64,000 bases of DNA, from NCBI GenBank assembly GCA_033675265.1, contig JAUJYZ010000596.1, positions 94,501 through 158,500 on the forward strand, in the 5' to 3' direction. Below the pieces are notes generated by a model that saw only the letters and a program-made list of their open reading frames with translations, was not told the origin of the DNA and did not search any database. A program made the position numbers and the translations under genes. Positions 45,597 through 55,954 of this stretch are shown piece after piece; within the stretch, counting starts at the first letter, position 1, and each line of letters begins with the position of its first letter. This DNA is from Actinostola sp. cb2023. Taxonomy: Eukaryota; Cnidaria; Anthozoa; Actiniaria; Actinostolidae.

Positions 45597-46065
45597 ATGG
45601 CGGAAATGCTGTCGGAAGTAAAAAGTTGGCTTCGTTCAAGTATAGAAGAAATACTCAGTCGTTTAAACGATCGAATGTTTGAAGACCGAGATAATTGTGA
45701 CTATTTATGTGCATTCATAGACAGAATCTTAAACATATTGGCTAGGATTTCAGTGTTGTTTGACGATGACGTTCCTTCACAAATCTACTCTGGACTACAA
45801 CAAGCAAGAAATGCATTGTCAGCCAGTATGAATACCACCAATAAAGGGCCAATATTTATTTCCACTGGGTGTCGTGGGCGACCTGAAATATTTATTTGTA
45901 AAGAACGGTTGGAAATGTACCTTAATTGAACTTTCTTTTTCTACTTCCTTGATTGCTAAAATGTTTGGTGTATCAAGTAAAACTATTCAAAGACGGATTG
46001 CTGATTATGGACTACAGAGAAAATCGTTTAGCGATTTGTCAGATGTGGCGCTTGACCGCGTGTGA
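45597..46065 (+). pseudogene. N-terminal part of a second integrase-core family gene, frameshifted and truncated
   Basis: ATG at 45597 starts MAEMLSEVKSWLRSSIEEIL, an alpha-helical N-terminus like the 33.9-kb gene. GRPEIFICKERLEMYL is followed after a 1-nt frame change near 45930 by LIAKMFGVSSKTIQRRIADY, a helix-turn-helix matching [20 protein letters not shown] in the first copy. FSDLSD matches YSDISE. The frame stops at 46065 and no D-D-E exon follows before the right arm. Start lies 50 bp after the CGTCTCGTCG array. Confidence 0.75.
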
Positions 46066-46189
46066 TGTAGGTACTCTTCATGATAAGTTTTCTTGTTTGT
46101 TTGTCCCATCCATTCATTTTTATTTGAATTGAATTAAGCTTAAGCTTATATTAATTGTGTAAACGCGCGTATTTTACAACTGTATTTAA

Positions 46190-46490
46190 TATTATCGAAT
46201 TCATGAATAATTAATGAGGGAAATACAATAGAAATCATAAGCGTAGCAGGCATCTGTAAATCGGCAAGAGATTCGTCCTCATTTGCATTCAACTTTAACT
46301 TGGATTTTCTCAGCCAAACTGATTCCTATCATCCAAATTATAGTAAAACATCCACTTATACATCATTGGATTCGATAAGTAATATACAATATTCGCGTCC
46401 GATCTGTATGGTATTTACAAACTCTCGCCTACGGCTCGAGTTTCTAAATCCCATACAGTTCGGCCGCTCATATTGTATATAGTACTAAGC
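46190..46490 (-). mobile_element. MITE copy, inverse of 27600-27890
   Basis: ATTAATGAGGGAAATACAAT, then TTAACTTGGATTTTCTCAGC and a CTCGCCTACGGCTCGAG hairpin correspond to the 27.6-kb copy in opposite orientation. Confidence 0.55.
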
Positions 46491-46740
46491 TTAATAGTTG
46501 TGTTTCACAGCCGGTGCAGCGGGGTGAACGTACAGTGAACACGGACAGATTTGTTACTCTCTTCGACAATAAGTTTGCTGATTATTGATCCTTCTGCAGA
46601 TGTAGTGGGTAACTCCTACATGTAACTAGATGACTTAGTTACATGAAATAAACCAAACCACTTTTGTTATGGCTGCATGTGCAAGGGGTCATGTTCACTC
46701 CCAAATGGTGGGGCCATGGCACCCTGCTACACTACTGTAT

Positions 46741-47019
46741 TTACATATGTTCCAAGTGTAGATTGAGTTTGGCTAGATTGAAAACCCGATCCAGAGCCAG
46801 AAGACTGCGAAGTGGTCGTTGATGTAACAGACGTATTCTTTCAATTCGATTCAATGCATCCTTAAGGATATCTTTCACTTCTTCCATCGTTTGTAGAACT
46901 GGCTCGTTTGACAACCAACTGAAGTGATGAACCATGTGCTTATCGTTCCCACAATTCCTCTGTTCTTTATCGGAACATACAGGGAGCCCAGAGAATGCTT
47001 CACGATTCTGCGCGCGCAA
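46741..47019 (-). pseudogene. Possible third integrase-type N-terminal block
   Basis: The minus frame contains MEEVKDILKDALNRIERIRL and LLALDRVFNLAKLNLH. The pattern (EVK..L...I..L, then LDR..NL) resembles the N-termini of the two integrase-family copies, but similarity is weak and no helix-turn-helix follows. The adjacent GATTCTGCGCGCGCAAG (about 47003) is inverted at about 47197. Confidence 0.3.
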
Positions 47020-48599
47020 GTGAGGTCAGGGAAAAAAAAAAAAATATTTAGAATTGATCGTGTATATTGAGGACTACTGTAACTAATCAAGAACAGGAAA
47101 AAAATATATTCTTTGCTTGAGAATTTGCATCTATCTTTGTAGTTCTTCTTACGCACTTTTAATTTAAAAGTCTAAGTTTTCTACTGAATTTCCGCTTGCG
47201 CGCGCAGAATCATGAAGCATTCTGGGAAACTACGAAAAGGTCCATACCCGGCTGTAAACCGAACGAAGCGACGAGACGACGTGGTAAAACGACGAGACGA
47301 CGTGGTAAAACACGACGAGACGACGAGGTAAAACGACGAGACGACGTGGTAAAACGACAAGACGACGAAGTAAAACGACGAGACGACGTGGTTAAATGAC
47401 GAGACGACCTGTTAAAAACAAGACGAGACGACGAAGTAAAACGACGAGACGATGTGGTAAAACGACGAGACGATGTGGTCAAACGACGAGACGACGAGGT
47501 AAAACGACGAGACGAGGTGGTAAAACACGACGAGACGACGAGGTAAAACGACGAGACGAAGTGGTAAAAGACTGTAAAAGACGACACGACGAGATGACGA
47601 CAAGGATAAATTGTTGACGAATCGACTTCGGAACCCGACGGGACGAAGTACAAAAACAACGAGACGATGTGGTAGAACGATGACTTGACATGTCGACAAA
47701 ACGAGATGACGTGACGACACGACGACATGAATATATTGTCCATGAATTGACTTCATACGTGAATGAATGTTGTTTATAAATTGTAGGATTATGATTTCAA
47801 GAGTTCATTTAAACTTTTTGCGGCCTTTATCGTCTTACTGTAAAGTGAAGATACGTGAAGCTTCTTCAAGCTTGCATGATGTTCTACTTTTAATACTTGA
47901 CAGTAAGGTTCCGACAGAAATTTAAAAGCACGTAATGTTTCAGACATTTTAATAAAAACGGCACAAGCTGATAAAAATAATAGCTAAGTTGATTCAACAT
48001 CGTTCGTGTAATTTCTAGACATACATGTACGCAGTTTCTTTCGGAAATGCAAATTAATGGCTGTGAGTAAAAGTCAGCCAAGCCCGTCCTGAGGCAAAAA
48101 GTTGAGTGTAGTTTGACTCTCAGACAACACAAACTCTTTTGAGAACTCATTGAGAACTGTTATGAGACCTTTACATCGAGATAACTATTCCTTCATCATT
48201 ACAATATCACCATATTATATTATAGGCAAGACAAGCGATCGTAAAGAATATGATGACTACATTTGTATGTTGTGTTTATATGACGATCGAACCGCAATAT
48301 AACGATCGTTAACCGCAATTGCGCTTCACCGCAATTGTCCCTAACCGCAATTGCCCCTAACCGCAATTGCCCCTAACCGCAATTTGCCCTAACCGCAATT
48401 CCATTTAGACCAAACGCAATCGTGTTTGGCCTAACCACAATCTTGTTTAGCCACCATTGAGGCGCAATTGCGGCTGTGGTGACCAAATGCAATTGCGGTT
48501 GTTCGAGGCGCAATTGCGTTTGGGGTACCGCAATTGCGGTAACGTAAGCGCAATTGCGCCGCAATGCGGGAAAAACTTTTGGGCTGTACTGTACTTCTA

Positions 48600-49700
48600 T
48601 TTTTTAACCGATTTATAGTTGATTCTGAAGAAACTGAGCACAATGTACCGTGTTATATCAACTAATTACCTTTGGAAACATAATATAATAGCACTGAACT
48701 CTGTATCTATGGTACCATTTTAATTTTCTACAAACGAAATTTGATAGTATTTTAATCTCTTAATCCAATTTGATTCCGGTGAGCATTGTTGTTTGTCCAT
48801 TTGAATCTCTTGCCCGAACTTTCAACCGTCCAGCCACGACTCTGTAGTTCTTCGCTTCTAAAACGCAAACGGGACGAGACTCCAACACCATGTACTGCAT
48901 GTCCTTTTTGAGGATTTCCTCTTGAAGTCATTTCTCAGACGATTTATTTACGAAGATATCGAATCACATATATGACCCCGACTGACCCACCGCATGTGGT
49001 TTCGTGTATCATTGCCAAACTGCGCATGTGCCATGCCGTTGCTATGGAATACGTCATTTGTTTGTGACCATGCCATCTTCTCATGAAAGCGACACGTATA
49101 CGATACTTTTCCGATATTTTCCGCTCGTTTTTCGTGATCCCATCGATTGAAACTGGTCGGTACAACGTCATCAAACAAAATGGCGGCGACTACAGCAGTT
49201 ATATCAATAAAAATAGCGAAATTTCAGGCGATTTTCTTGAAGAAAAGCAAGTATTATGCAACTCTTTCTGTGGTATAATAGTTTGTCTTCAACATATGAA
49301 TATGAAACTTGGCACAATTGTAATGTGGACTTCAGGGACTTCATGATAGCCAGCCCGGATCGAGATATTATATCTGACGAATTCGAAGTCCTTTGGGAAA
49401 AAATTTATCGAAGCAAATAATTTGTTCACTCCGGGCTGGCTCTTTTGTCAGTTATGATGACTTGTATTTGTGTACATAGTTTAGTTTTTTTCATGTGATT
49501 AGAAACGAAGATATTACAGATTTATTAGTTTTAAAGCTCTGGGTTCCCTGTGTTGTTTTGGCACCTTAGGCGAGGAATTTATCACCTGGATTATGATTAT
49601 TGGAACATAAATTTATTATAGTGCTATGATTTCACCTTTTGGGGGAATAGATTGTAATACAATTGTATTTTCTTTTCTTCAAATAACATGCATGTTAGCC
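48600..49700. other. Interior of the TTAA element, no gene supported
   Basis: No recognised protein. 49040-49180 has short overlapping frames on both strands with no domain. An ATGGCGGCG context at 49180 on the plus strand might be a relic 5' exon, but nothing continues it. Confidence 0.3.
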
Positions 49701-49716
49701 AGTTCTAGTACTTTAA

Positions 49717-50397
49717 GGTGGTTCCCGCATAATGAATGACCGGTTTGCCATATTTTTTAACTCGCTCGCTCCACGTCAATATTGCTTGGATTTTATTGTG
49801 CTTAACACAAATACTAATTCAACTATTCTGCCTTTCGACGGTGTATTCAAAATTATCATTGTAAGCCGCGTTTGTGAATGCCAGCTGATATTCAAACGAC
49901 ACTATTTTCACTAAAACTGCTGCCAAGCGTTATTCCCTTGTACGATTTTTTTTAAACTTCGTGGACGGCCTTTTAAGGTCCCTAGTAATGTTCTGACGAG
50001 GTAAGAAAAAAATTGTTCGAGCCGAAATCATGTAACAACCGACTTGTCCAAATTTTGACAACAAAAATATGAATTGGTGATTTTGGCTCGATCAATTTCC
50101 TTCTTACTTCGTCAGAACATTACTAAGGACCTTTTAAAAAAGATCGTTCACGAAGTTAAAAAAAAATTGTACGAGGGAATAACGCTTGGCAGCGGTTTTA
50201 GTGAAAATAGTGTCGTTTGAATATCAGCTCGCATTCACAAACGTGGCTTACAATGATAATTTTTAATACACCGTCCAAAAGCAGAATAGTTGAATTAGTA
50301 TTTGTGTTATAAGCACAATAAAATCCAAGCAATATTGACGCGGAGCGAGCGAGTTAAAAAATACGGCAAACCGGTCATTCATTATGCAGGAACCACC
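49717..50397. mobile_element. Near-perfect foldback MITE in TTAA, arms about 315 bp
   Basis: TTAA-GGTGGTTCCCGCATAATG at the left and CATTATGCAGGAACCACC-TTAA at the right. The two halves are inverted copies with few differences, around a centre near 50055. It shares one TTAA with the element on its left. Confidence 0.9.
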
Positions 50398-50656
50398 TTA
50401 ATGCTCTATACTGTAATGGAAAAAAACAGAAAAAACATGAATGTCATTGAAAAAACACTTAATGTTTATGACAGTACTGGCAAATAAAAGCCATTAATGG
50501 TCTCAAGCATTTTAAATTAGCAATATTACAATAAACTCAACAAAGTCATTCACCAATAAATTGATCATGGGCAACAGATAGCGTATAATTATGTCAGTAT
50601 TTTGGGATTAAAGTTTGATTGTCATGTTATGATCGAACAAGACGCTCAATGAGCGT

Positions 50657-51797
50657 ACACTCGGGCTTATGACAAGGACAATGTCAGTTGCGTGAGGAGG
50701 GACCTGACAATGACTGACAGTTGCGTGACGAGGGAGACTATGTATATATGTGTCGGTGAGCATAGATAAAAATCTCCGAATCGTACTTCCGTAGCACGTA
50801 CTTGGAACGTCCAGTTGAGGTTCATATTCATGGTCAGACAGTTCTGATAACGTCTTTGGTTTCTTCGTTATCGCAGAGGAAAGTCGAACTTCGTATCTTT
50901 TAAACATCCAGTTGATTCAGACTACGGTATAATGTGACAAAGCTGGACCAATCTGCTGTCTCTGCCTATACATTGAAAGATCTTGTTTGATTTATCTCGA
51001 AATCAGAAAGGAATTATCAATTAAAAATCAAAAGCTGCTTCTGTTAGATTTAAGATGTGACCTCAAGTGACCTCAAATACGTTTAAAGACGTACCACAGT
51101 GTACCTTGAAGAGTCGGAGATCTTTATCTATGAGTCACCGACACAAATAGTCTCCCTCGTCACTGAACGTCTTCTTCTGTAATAGATCCCTAAAATCTAA
51201 GGACGTTTTGATTTCGATTGTATTTTTGCCGTTTACTGACCTGTTTTGAGCGTGGAAATTCTGTTTTAAATAGTGCTACGCGGTGGTTCTAAAATTAGGT
51301 CGCGTAATAGATGTATGACTCACACAAGCAAGGATCACACAACTGTAATCGTACTGAATTTTTCAAACGTGGAATAAAATAAACATCCATCGTGAGTTAC
51401 TGAAAATAACTCGACTGGCTCGATTGTTTGCATGACTTCTGTACATATAGCTTTCTGTCAATAGATGTAGTTACATCGCTGGTCGTGAGTTTAATTATAA
51501 TGAAAGATGTCATTTCATTTATAACAAAAACAAACTCGCCTTAGCTTCATCGTCGAACGATCAACTAGAATCCTGACCTTTAATAGCTTGAAGATCTACA
51601 GCTGCTTTCAAAACTAAGATTCAAATCTACTGGAGTCCTGTGTGTCATTTGTTTTCCCTTATCTGCTGAGTAATCTTGAAACTCGATACGATTAAATACG
51701 TCGCATACTTTCTTCATTCTTTGACCAAACAAAACTAAAAAAAACAAAACAAGAAAGCCCAATTTATAACTCGGGCTTCCTTCGGAAGGGCCCGAGT
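50657..51797. mobile_element. Hairpin-ended repeat, about 1.1 kb
   Basis: Starts with ACTCGGGCTTATGACAAGG and CAGTTGCGTGACGAGGG (also at 1650-1675) and ends with a hairpin at 51769-51797 (ACTCGGGC, inner CCTTCGGAAGG, GCCCGAGT). The 3' part is shared with 31870-32110. No coding sequence. Confidence 0.5.
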
Positions 51798-51810
51798 AAT
51801 TAAACCTAAT

Positions 51811-51983
51811 TGTTATTTGTGGTTTGTTTGCTTTTGCTATTCGAAGGGTACTATAAGAAGTACCCTTTTCATAACCTAAGACAATATTCTTGTGACGTCA
51901 TAAAGAAATGCTGTCAGTCTCCAAAAACAGAAACCAGAAGCATGGGGGTTTGAGTAGCAAAAGCAAACAAACCACAAATAACA
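51811..51983. mobile_element. Short MITE, TTTGTGGTTTG ends
   Basis: TTATTTGTGGTTTGTTTGC and its inverse GCAAACAAACCACAAATAA at 51963-51981, with GGGTACTATAAGAAGTACCC inside. Confidence 0.75.
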
Positions 51984-52020
51984 AGGTTTATCAAATAGAA
52001 ACAAAAGAAAACAAAAGAAT

Positions 52021-52190
52021 TAGAGTGAAATCACTAAACCTGTGAAATAGATATTAGACTAATACACATTAGTAGATCCTAATTCCATTGTTTTCTTTTG
52101 TGTCTATTTGACTATTACAAGTTCACTAGTAATTTTTTTCATGAGTTTAGTGCCTTCACTCTATTTCACGGGTTAAATGAAATCACTCTA
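52021..52190. mobile_element. Short MITE, second copy of the 41670 family
   Basis: TAGAGTGAAATCACTAAACC at the left; the inverse GAAATCACTCTA and CTATTTCACGGG lie at the right. Confidence 0.65.
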
Positions 52191-52332
52191 TAACATAGGA
52201 GAATCAAACTTAATTTAACCCCAAAATACTGACAATACACAATTTGATGTACCACTTGTCATTTTAGAACGGCTTTAACAATTTTATATTTTCTTTTGAT
52301 ATTTTGTTTGCCACTGATGAAACCTTGATTCA

Positions 52333-55300
52333 TTAAACTATTGGCAACTTGTTGGCCTTATCTTTTTTGCATTCTTTTGATACTCCTAACACTTTGGCCG
52401 CTGAATATAACTGTGTTCGTGATACGTCAGCAAGTTTTATTGCTTGGAATGCTACGCATACTATCACTGCAGCATCTGTTCCTGCAAATCAAAGTTAAGT
52501 AAAAAACAATGAATAAATTGATAAAGACACCAGATAGAATAATACTAATTACTGTTATATATCTATTATTTTCTTTTTGACTAGTGCTATTTATTACTCA
52601 TTAGTTAAAGTACTGTGTATGCATTAATAATTCGCACTGTAACACTAATTATTTACTAATCTCTTGTAGGTATAATATTGTCTGCACTTTGTGGCATAAT
52701 TGAAAATAATTATTTAATCATATCCCTTTGCAAAATATATATTGTTTTTGAAACATACCCTTTATCTTGTTAGGGCTCTTCAAATCTTTCTCCTTCACTT
52801 TCTCCATTCCAACCTTTTCTCCTTTATTTGATTTTTCCATCTGTCGTTCTGTGACCACACCCTCCTCATCTGTCACATTCTCTTCCGACAACTCCTCTTC
52901 ACTCGTATCATTTTGCTTCTCATCATCACTGGCAAGCAAGATTTTTGAATAACAGGGCCTTTTAGGTGTCACTTCTATATTCTCATCATCTGATGGATTA
53001 ACAGGGATGGTATCTGGAGTCGATGACCCAGAAGTCACACTGGATGCAGCTTGGGACTAGAAATAATAAATAAATATAAGAGGTAAATAATAAATTTTTT
53101 CAAAGCAGTATGTAAAGCAAGCATTGTTTTACCTTTTCAGATCCAGAAGTGTTGACCAGGGGCATTAAGTAACGACTCGTATTACAACTGGTGCACCAAA
53201 GCGATAACAGCGGGTGCCATCATTCGCGGCAAAATACAAATACTCGAATGTGATTGGCTGAGAGGCCATCTTCTTCCGATATTTCATGGTTTGCCGTAGA
53301 TTCCAACAATGAGCGAACCATATTTGGTAGTACTTAGCATAATTCGCTATTACCCGAAGTTATACGGATTTTCATCGTGAGGAAGCTTGTGATACGAAGG
53401 TAAACGACTCCAAGTTGTTGAAATGTGAGACTCTTCAGAATGTTTATATCCAGCAAATACATTATTATTTACCCATGTTTCTTTGTAGTTACGTAACAGT
53501 TAGGTTTATTTAAGTTTCCATGGCATATTGTGTTGCTGTATGTTCGTGTTCTAAACATTTGGAGTGGGGATTCCGCGAAACTGCGTTCGACTTGAAAGGT
53601 CACGTCGAAAGAAAGGTCATTTGTGGAAGGATTCCAAATGCTGAGGTGTGAAGTACCAAACGGACCAATACAATTGGAGATTAGCTGAATAGATGTCATG
53701 GTTAGCGGAAATACAACACAGACCATGCAGTTGCTTATGATCAAAGAAATCTTTAATTTCTTCAAATTTCTTATATTTAATTCAAGTGAATTGTGTACAT
53801 ATCAAAACTAACCGGTTTGATTCGAATTAGTAGCATTCTCGGTCATTTAGGCTTATTTTGGCGACTCATTACAAACATTATCCAATTACAGTGTATGGTA
53901 TGATCATTTTCTTCAGTATACAAACTTGCTCACGATAGAAATCGCTGAAACTTCTACAATACAATTGTATGAATATTTGATGCTTTCTTGAAAAGTTTTA
54001 TCGTTGGATATTATCTAACACTAGTAATATCTAAAGATATAGGTTTGAATTTGGCGCTACGACACCTTTTTTGAGCTTTGTACCAATCAAATTCTTGTAT
54101 TTAATTAAAAGCAAACAAGGTCTGATTAACGGCTCCAAATCGCTTTCAAGTCCAAATCCGCACCACCTCTTACGCGAGCTGCTACTTAAGGTCTTTGAGT
54201 AAGTAGAGGACTCAGCATCACTATAATTGGAAGACAATTTGAATTCTTTTCAGTGTTCTCTTGTCAGGCTAGACATAGAAACATTCAATGATTAATCTGT
54301 TCAATACAATTTTTACAGCATAATTACTTATATGTACCTGTTCATAGTCACGCCCATTCCTATGATGTCTTCGTCTTTCATTTAGGACATCAATGATATG
54401 CTGTTTGATTCCTGTTCTCCCAAACCCTGCAGGATCATGGCTGCATTCATTTACTAATGAATCTGTCAGGTCTTCCAGGTCTTTCTTGGCTTGTTTGGAA
54501 AGTTTAAAATTAGGCAAATCATTTCCAGGAATTTTTTTTATTGCAGTAGTTCTCACTTGTTTTCTCCTGAAATGAAACAAAAGTTTGAATAGGTATATAT
54601 GCCAGGCCAATACATTTGTGTTTGGGTCTCTCCTAAAAATACCTGGTAAACCAAGCTAGAAAATATTTAATAATATTATTACCCTCCCTTCTATATTATC
54701 AAACAAACCACTTACTTGATTTTGTATACTTTCTGATCAATTTCAGAAAGTGATTTAATCTTGTTTTTGGTTGGTTTCCCACTTCTGAATTCTGCAGAGA
54801 CTGCCATTCTGGATGCACCAACACTGGGCATAATCCCTTCTACCAGTCCCCTCAGATGAAGCTGCTCGCCTACAGTTATAAGGCCACAAGCCTCGAACTG
54901 TTCACTATTTCCCTTATTTATAAGCATCAACAGCGCTTTGCCATCAATTCCTTGATCTGAAATTACATGGATTGAATTGATACAAAGCTAATGGAAGACT
55001 GAAAGACTTTTGTTGCATTAAGTTTAGAAAGAAAGCCTGGAAAATTTGTTTTCCCCAAGATTTTGCACGAATTACCCATAATGCACACAGAAGCAAAACG
55101 TGTTTTGGCGGGAACTCGATTTACAACATTTTTAGTTCTTTACGATTTTCAAGATAAATCAATACCCCAACACTCCCTTCATTCAAAATATTATAAGCCG
55201 TATAAACAACTAAAATTCAATGTGCTAATTACGTGTGAGTGAGTCTATACAGAGGAGGTCAGTGCTATTTTAAAACAACGACAAATTGTACATGCATTTA

Positions 55301-55594
55301 GTGCCGAGTGATAGCTAGCTAGGTGAGGGAGGAAAAGTCAATTTTTGTAAGCTTACTAACCTTACTTCATTCGAAATAGTAAACAATTTTTAAAACTCCT
55401 GTATTTCATTGGAAGAGGAAAACGTTTCCTCTTTAAAGTAGTATAATTCTCAAATGTTTGAGGGGAAATCTTTTTGGAGTTGAATCTCTTCAAGTCCGAG
55501 GCAGATGATCTCACTTACCTTCGAAGCGTTCCGCTATTTCGTCATCAAAATTGGCAGCTATAAAAGCCTTTACATCATCAACTGTCTTGTCCAT
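52333..55594 (-). CDS. SAM-domain protein, five exons, inside the giant element
   Basis: Exons 5' to 3': 55519-55594, 54716-54956, 54339-54566, 52759-53056 and 52333-52481, all with GT/AG ends and matching phase. Residues 1 to about 70 form a SAM-like domain (MDKTVDDVKAFIAANF, IDGKALLML, CGLITVGEQLHLRGLV), normally a protein or RNA interaction module. Exon 3 gives a basic helical region (KLSKQAKKDLEDL, GFGRTGIKQHIIDVLNERRR) I do not recognise. Exon 4 is acidic, Ser-rich and probably disordered (ASDDEKQNDTSEEELSEE). The last exon reads DAAVIVCVAFQAIKLADVSR and ends LPIV-TAA. Frame is intact across about 330 codons, so it may be expressed. It is divergent to the CxC gene 360 bp away, suggesting shared control. 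Host capture or a second transposon gene are both possible. Confidence 0.75.
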
Positions 55595-55954
55595 ATCTAA
55601 TTTTAAATTGAGATTGAAAAACTAAAGTAATGATAGTAATGACTTTCAGGAAGGAAGAACCAAACGCCCCAAACACATGCGATACGTCGAATGGCGCCAA
55701 ACGTGCGGACTTATCATGTCACATGATCAAAAAGCACGTGAAAACGGTTTGAGCAAATTTTCTAGAAAATTAAAAACGGCAGAAATGTTTTGTGCTGGTA
55801 GTTTGGGTAAATAAAACTTCCTAAACATTACGATAAAAAGGAAACAAATATATTTTGTATTACACGCCATATACATATAAAATAAGTTTAACGTTTGGGC
55901 TACCTGTGCTCTATCGAAAGTACTGGGACCTAATATGCAATACGCAAGCAAGCA
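55595..55954. promoter_or_regulatory. Divergent intergenic region, likely shared promoter
   Basis: 360 bp between the start codons of the SAM gene (minus) and the CxC gene (plus). No clear TATA box or repeated motif was seen. Confidence 0.45.

Larger units (their letters stand above)
44872..47760. mobile_element. Foldback element with long arms built of CGTCTCGTCG units
   Basis: The outermost sequence ATGAAGTCAATTCATGGACA is inverted at the right edge. Each arm (44872-45550 and 47254-47760) is a tandem array of GTCGTCTCGTCG cores separated by short spacers (TTTTACCAC, TTTTACCTC, TTTTTAACAG). Between the arms lie the N-terminal part of an integrase-family gene (plus) and a possible second one (minus). 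The left edge abuts a partial copy of the 15359-16046 MITE. Confidence 0.85.
43941..48591. mobile_element. TA-flanked foldback element with CGCAATTGCGG subterminal arrays
   Basis: TA-CAGTACAGCCCAAAAGTT at the left and AACTTTTGGGCTGTACTG-TA at the right. Both subterminal regions (43965-44130 and 48295-48565) are packed with CGCAATTGCGGTT palindromes. TA target and CAGT ends fit Tc1/mariner. No mariner transposase seen inside. Confidence 0.8.
43909..49712. mobile_element. TTAA-flanked element, GTACTAGAACTGG ends, host of further nests
   Basis: TTAA-GGTACTAGAACTGGCTAA at the left and TTAGCCAGTTCTAGTACT-TTAA at the right. About 5.8 kb, of which 4.65 kb is the TA-flanked element inside. The right 1.1 kb has a short GGTGTTGAG-free interior with no recognised gene. 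Confidence 0.75.
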
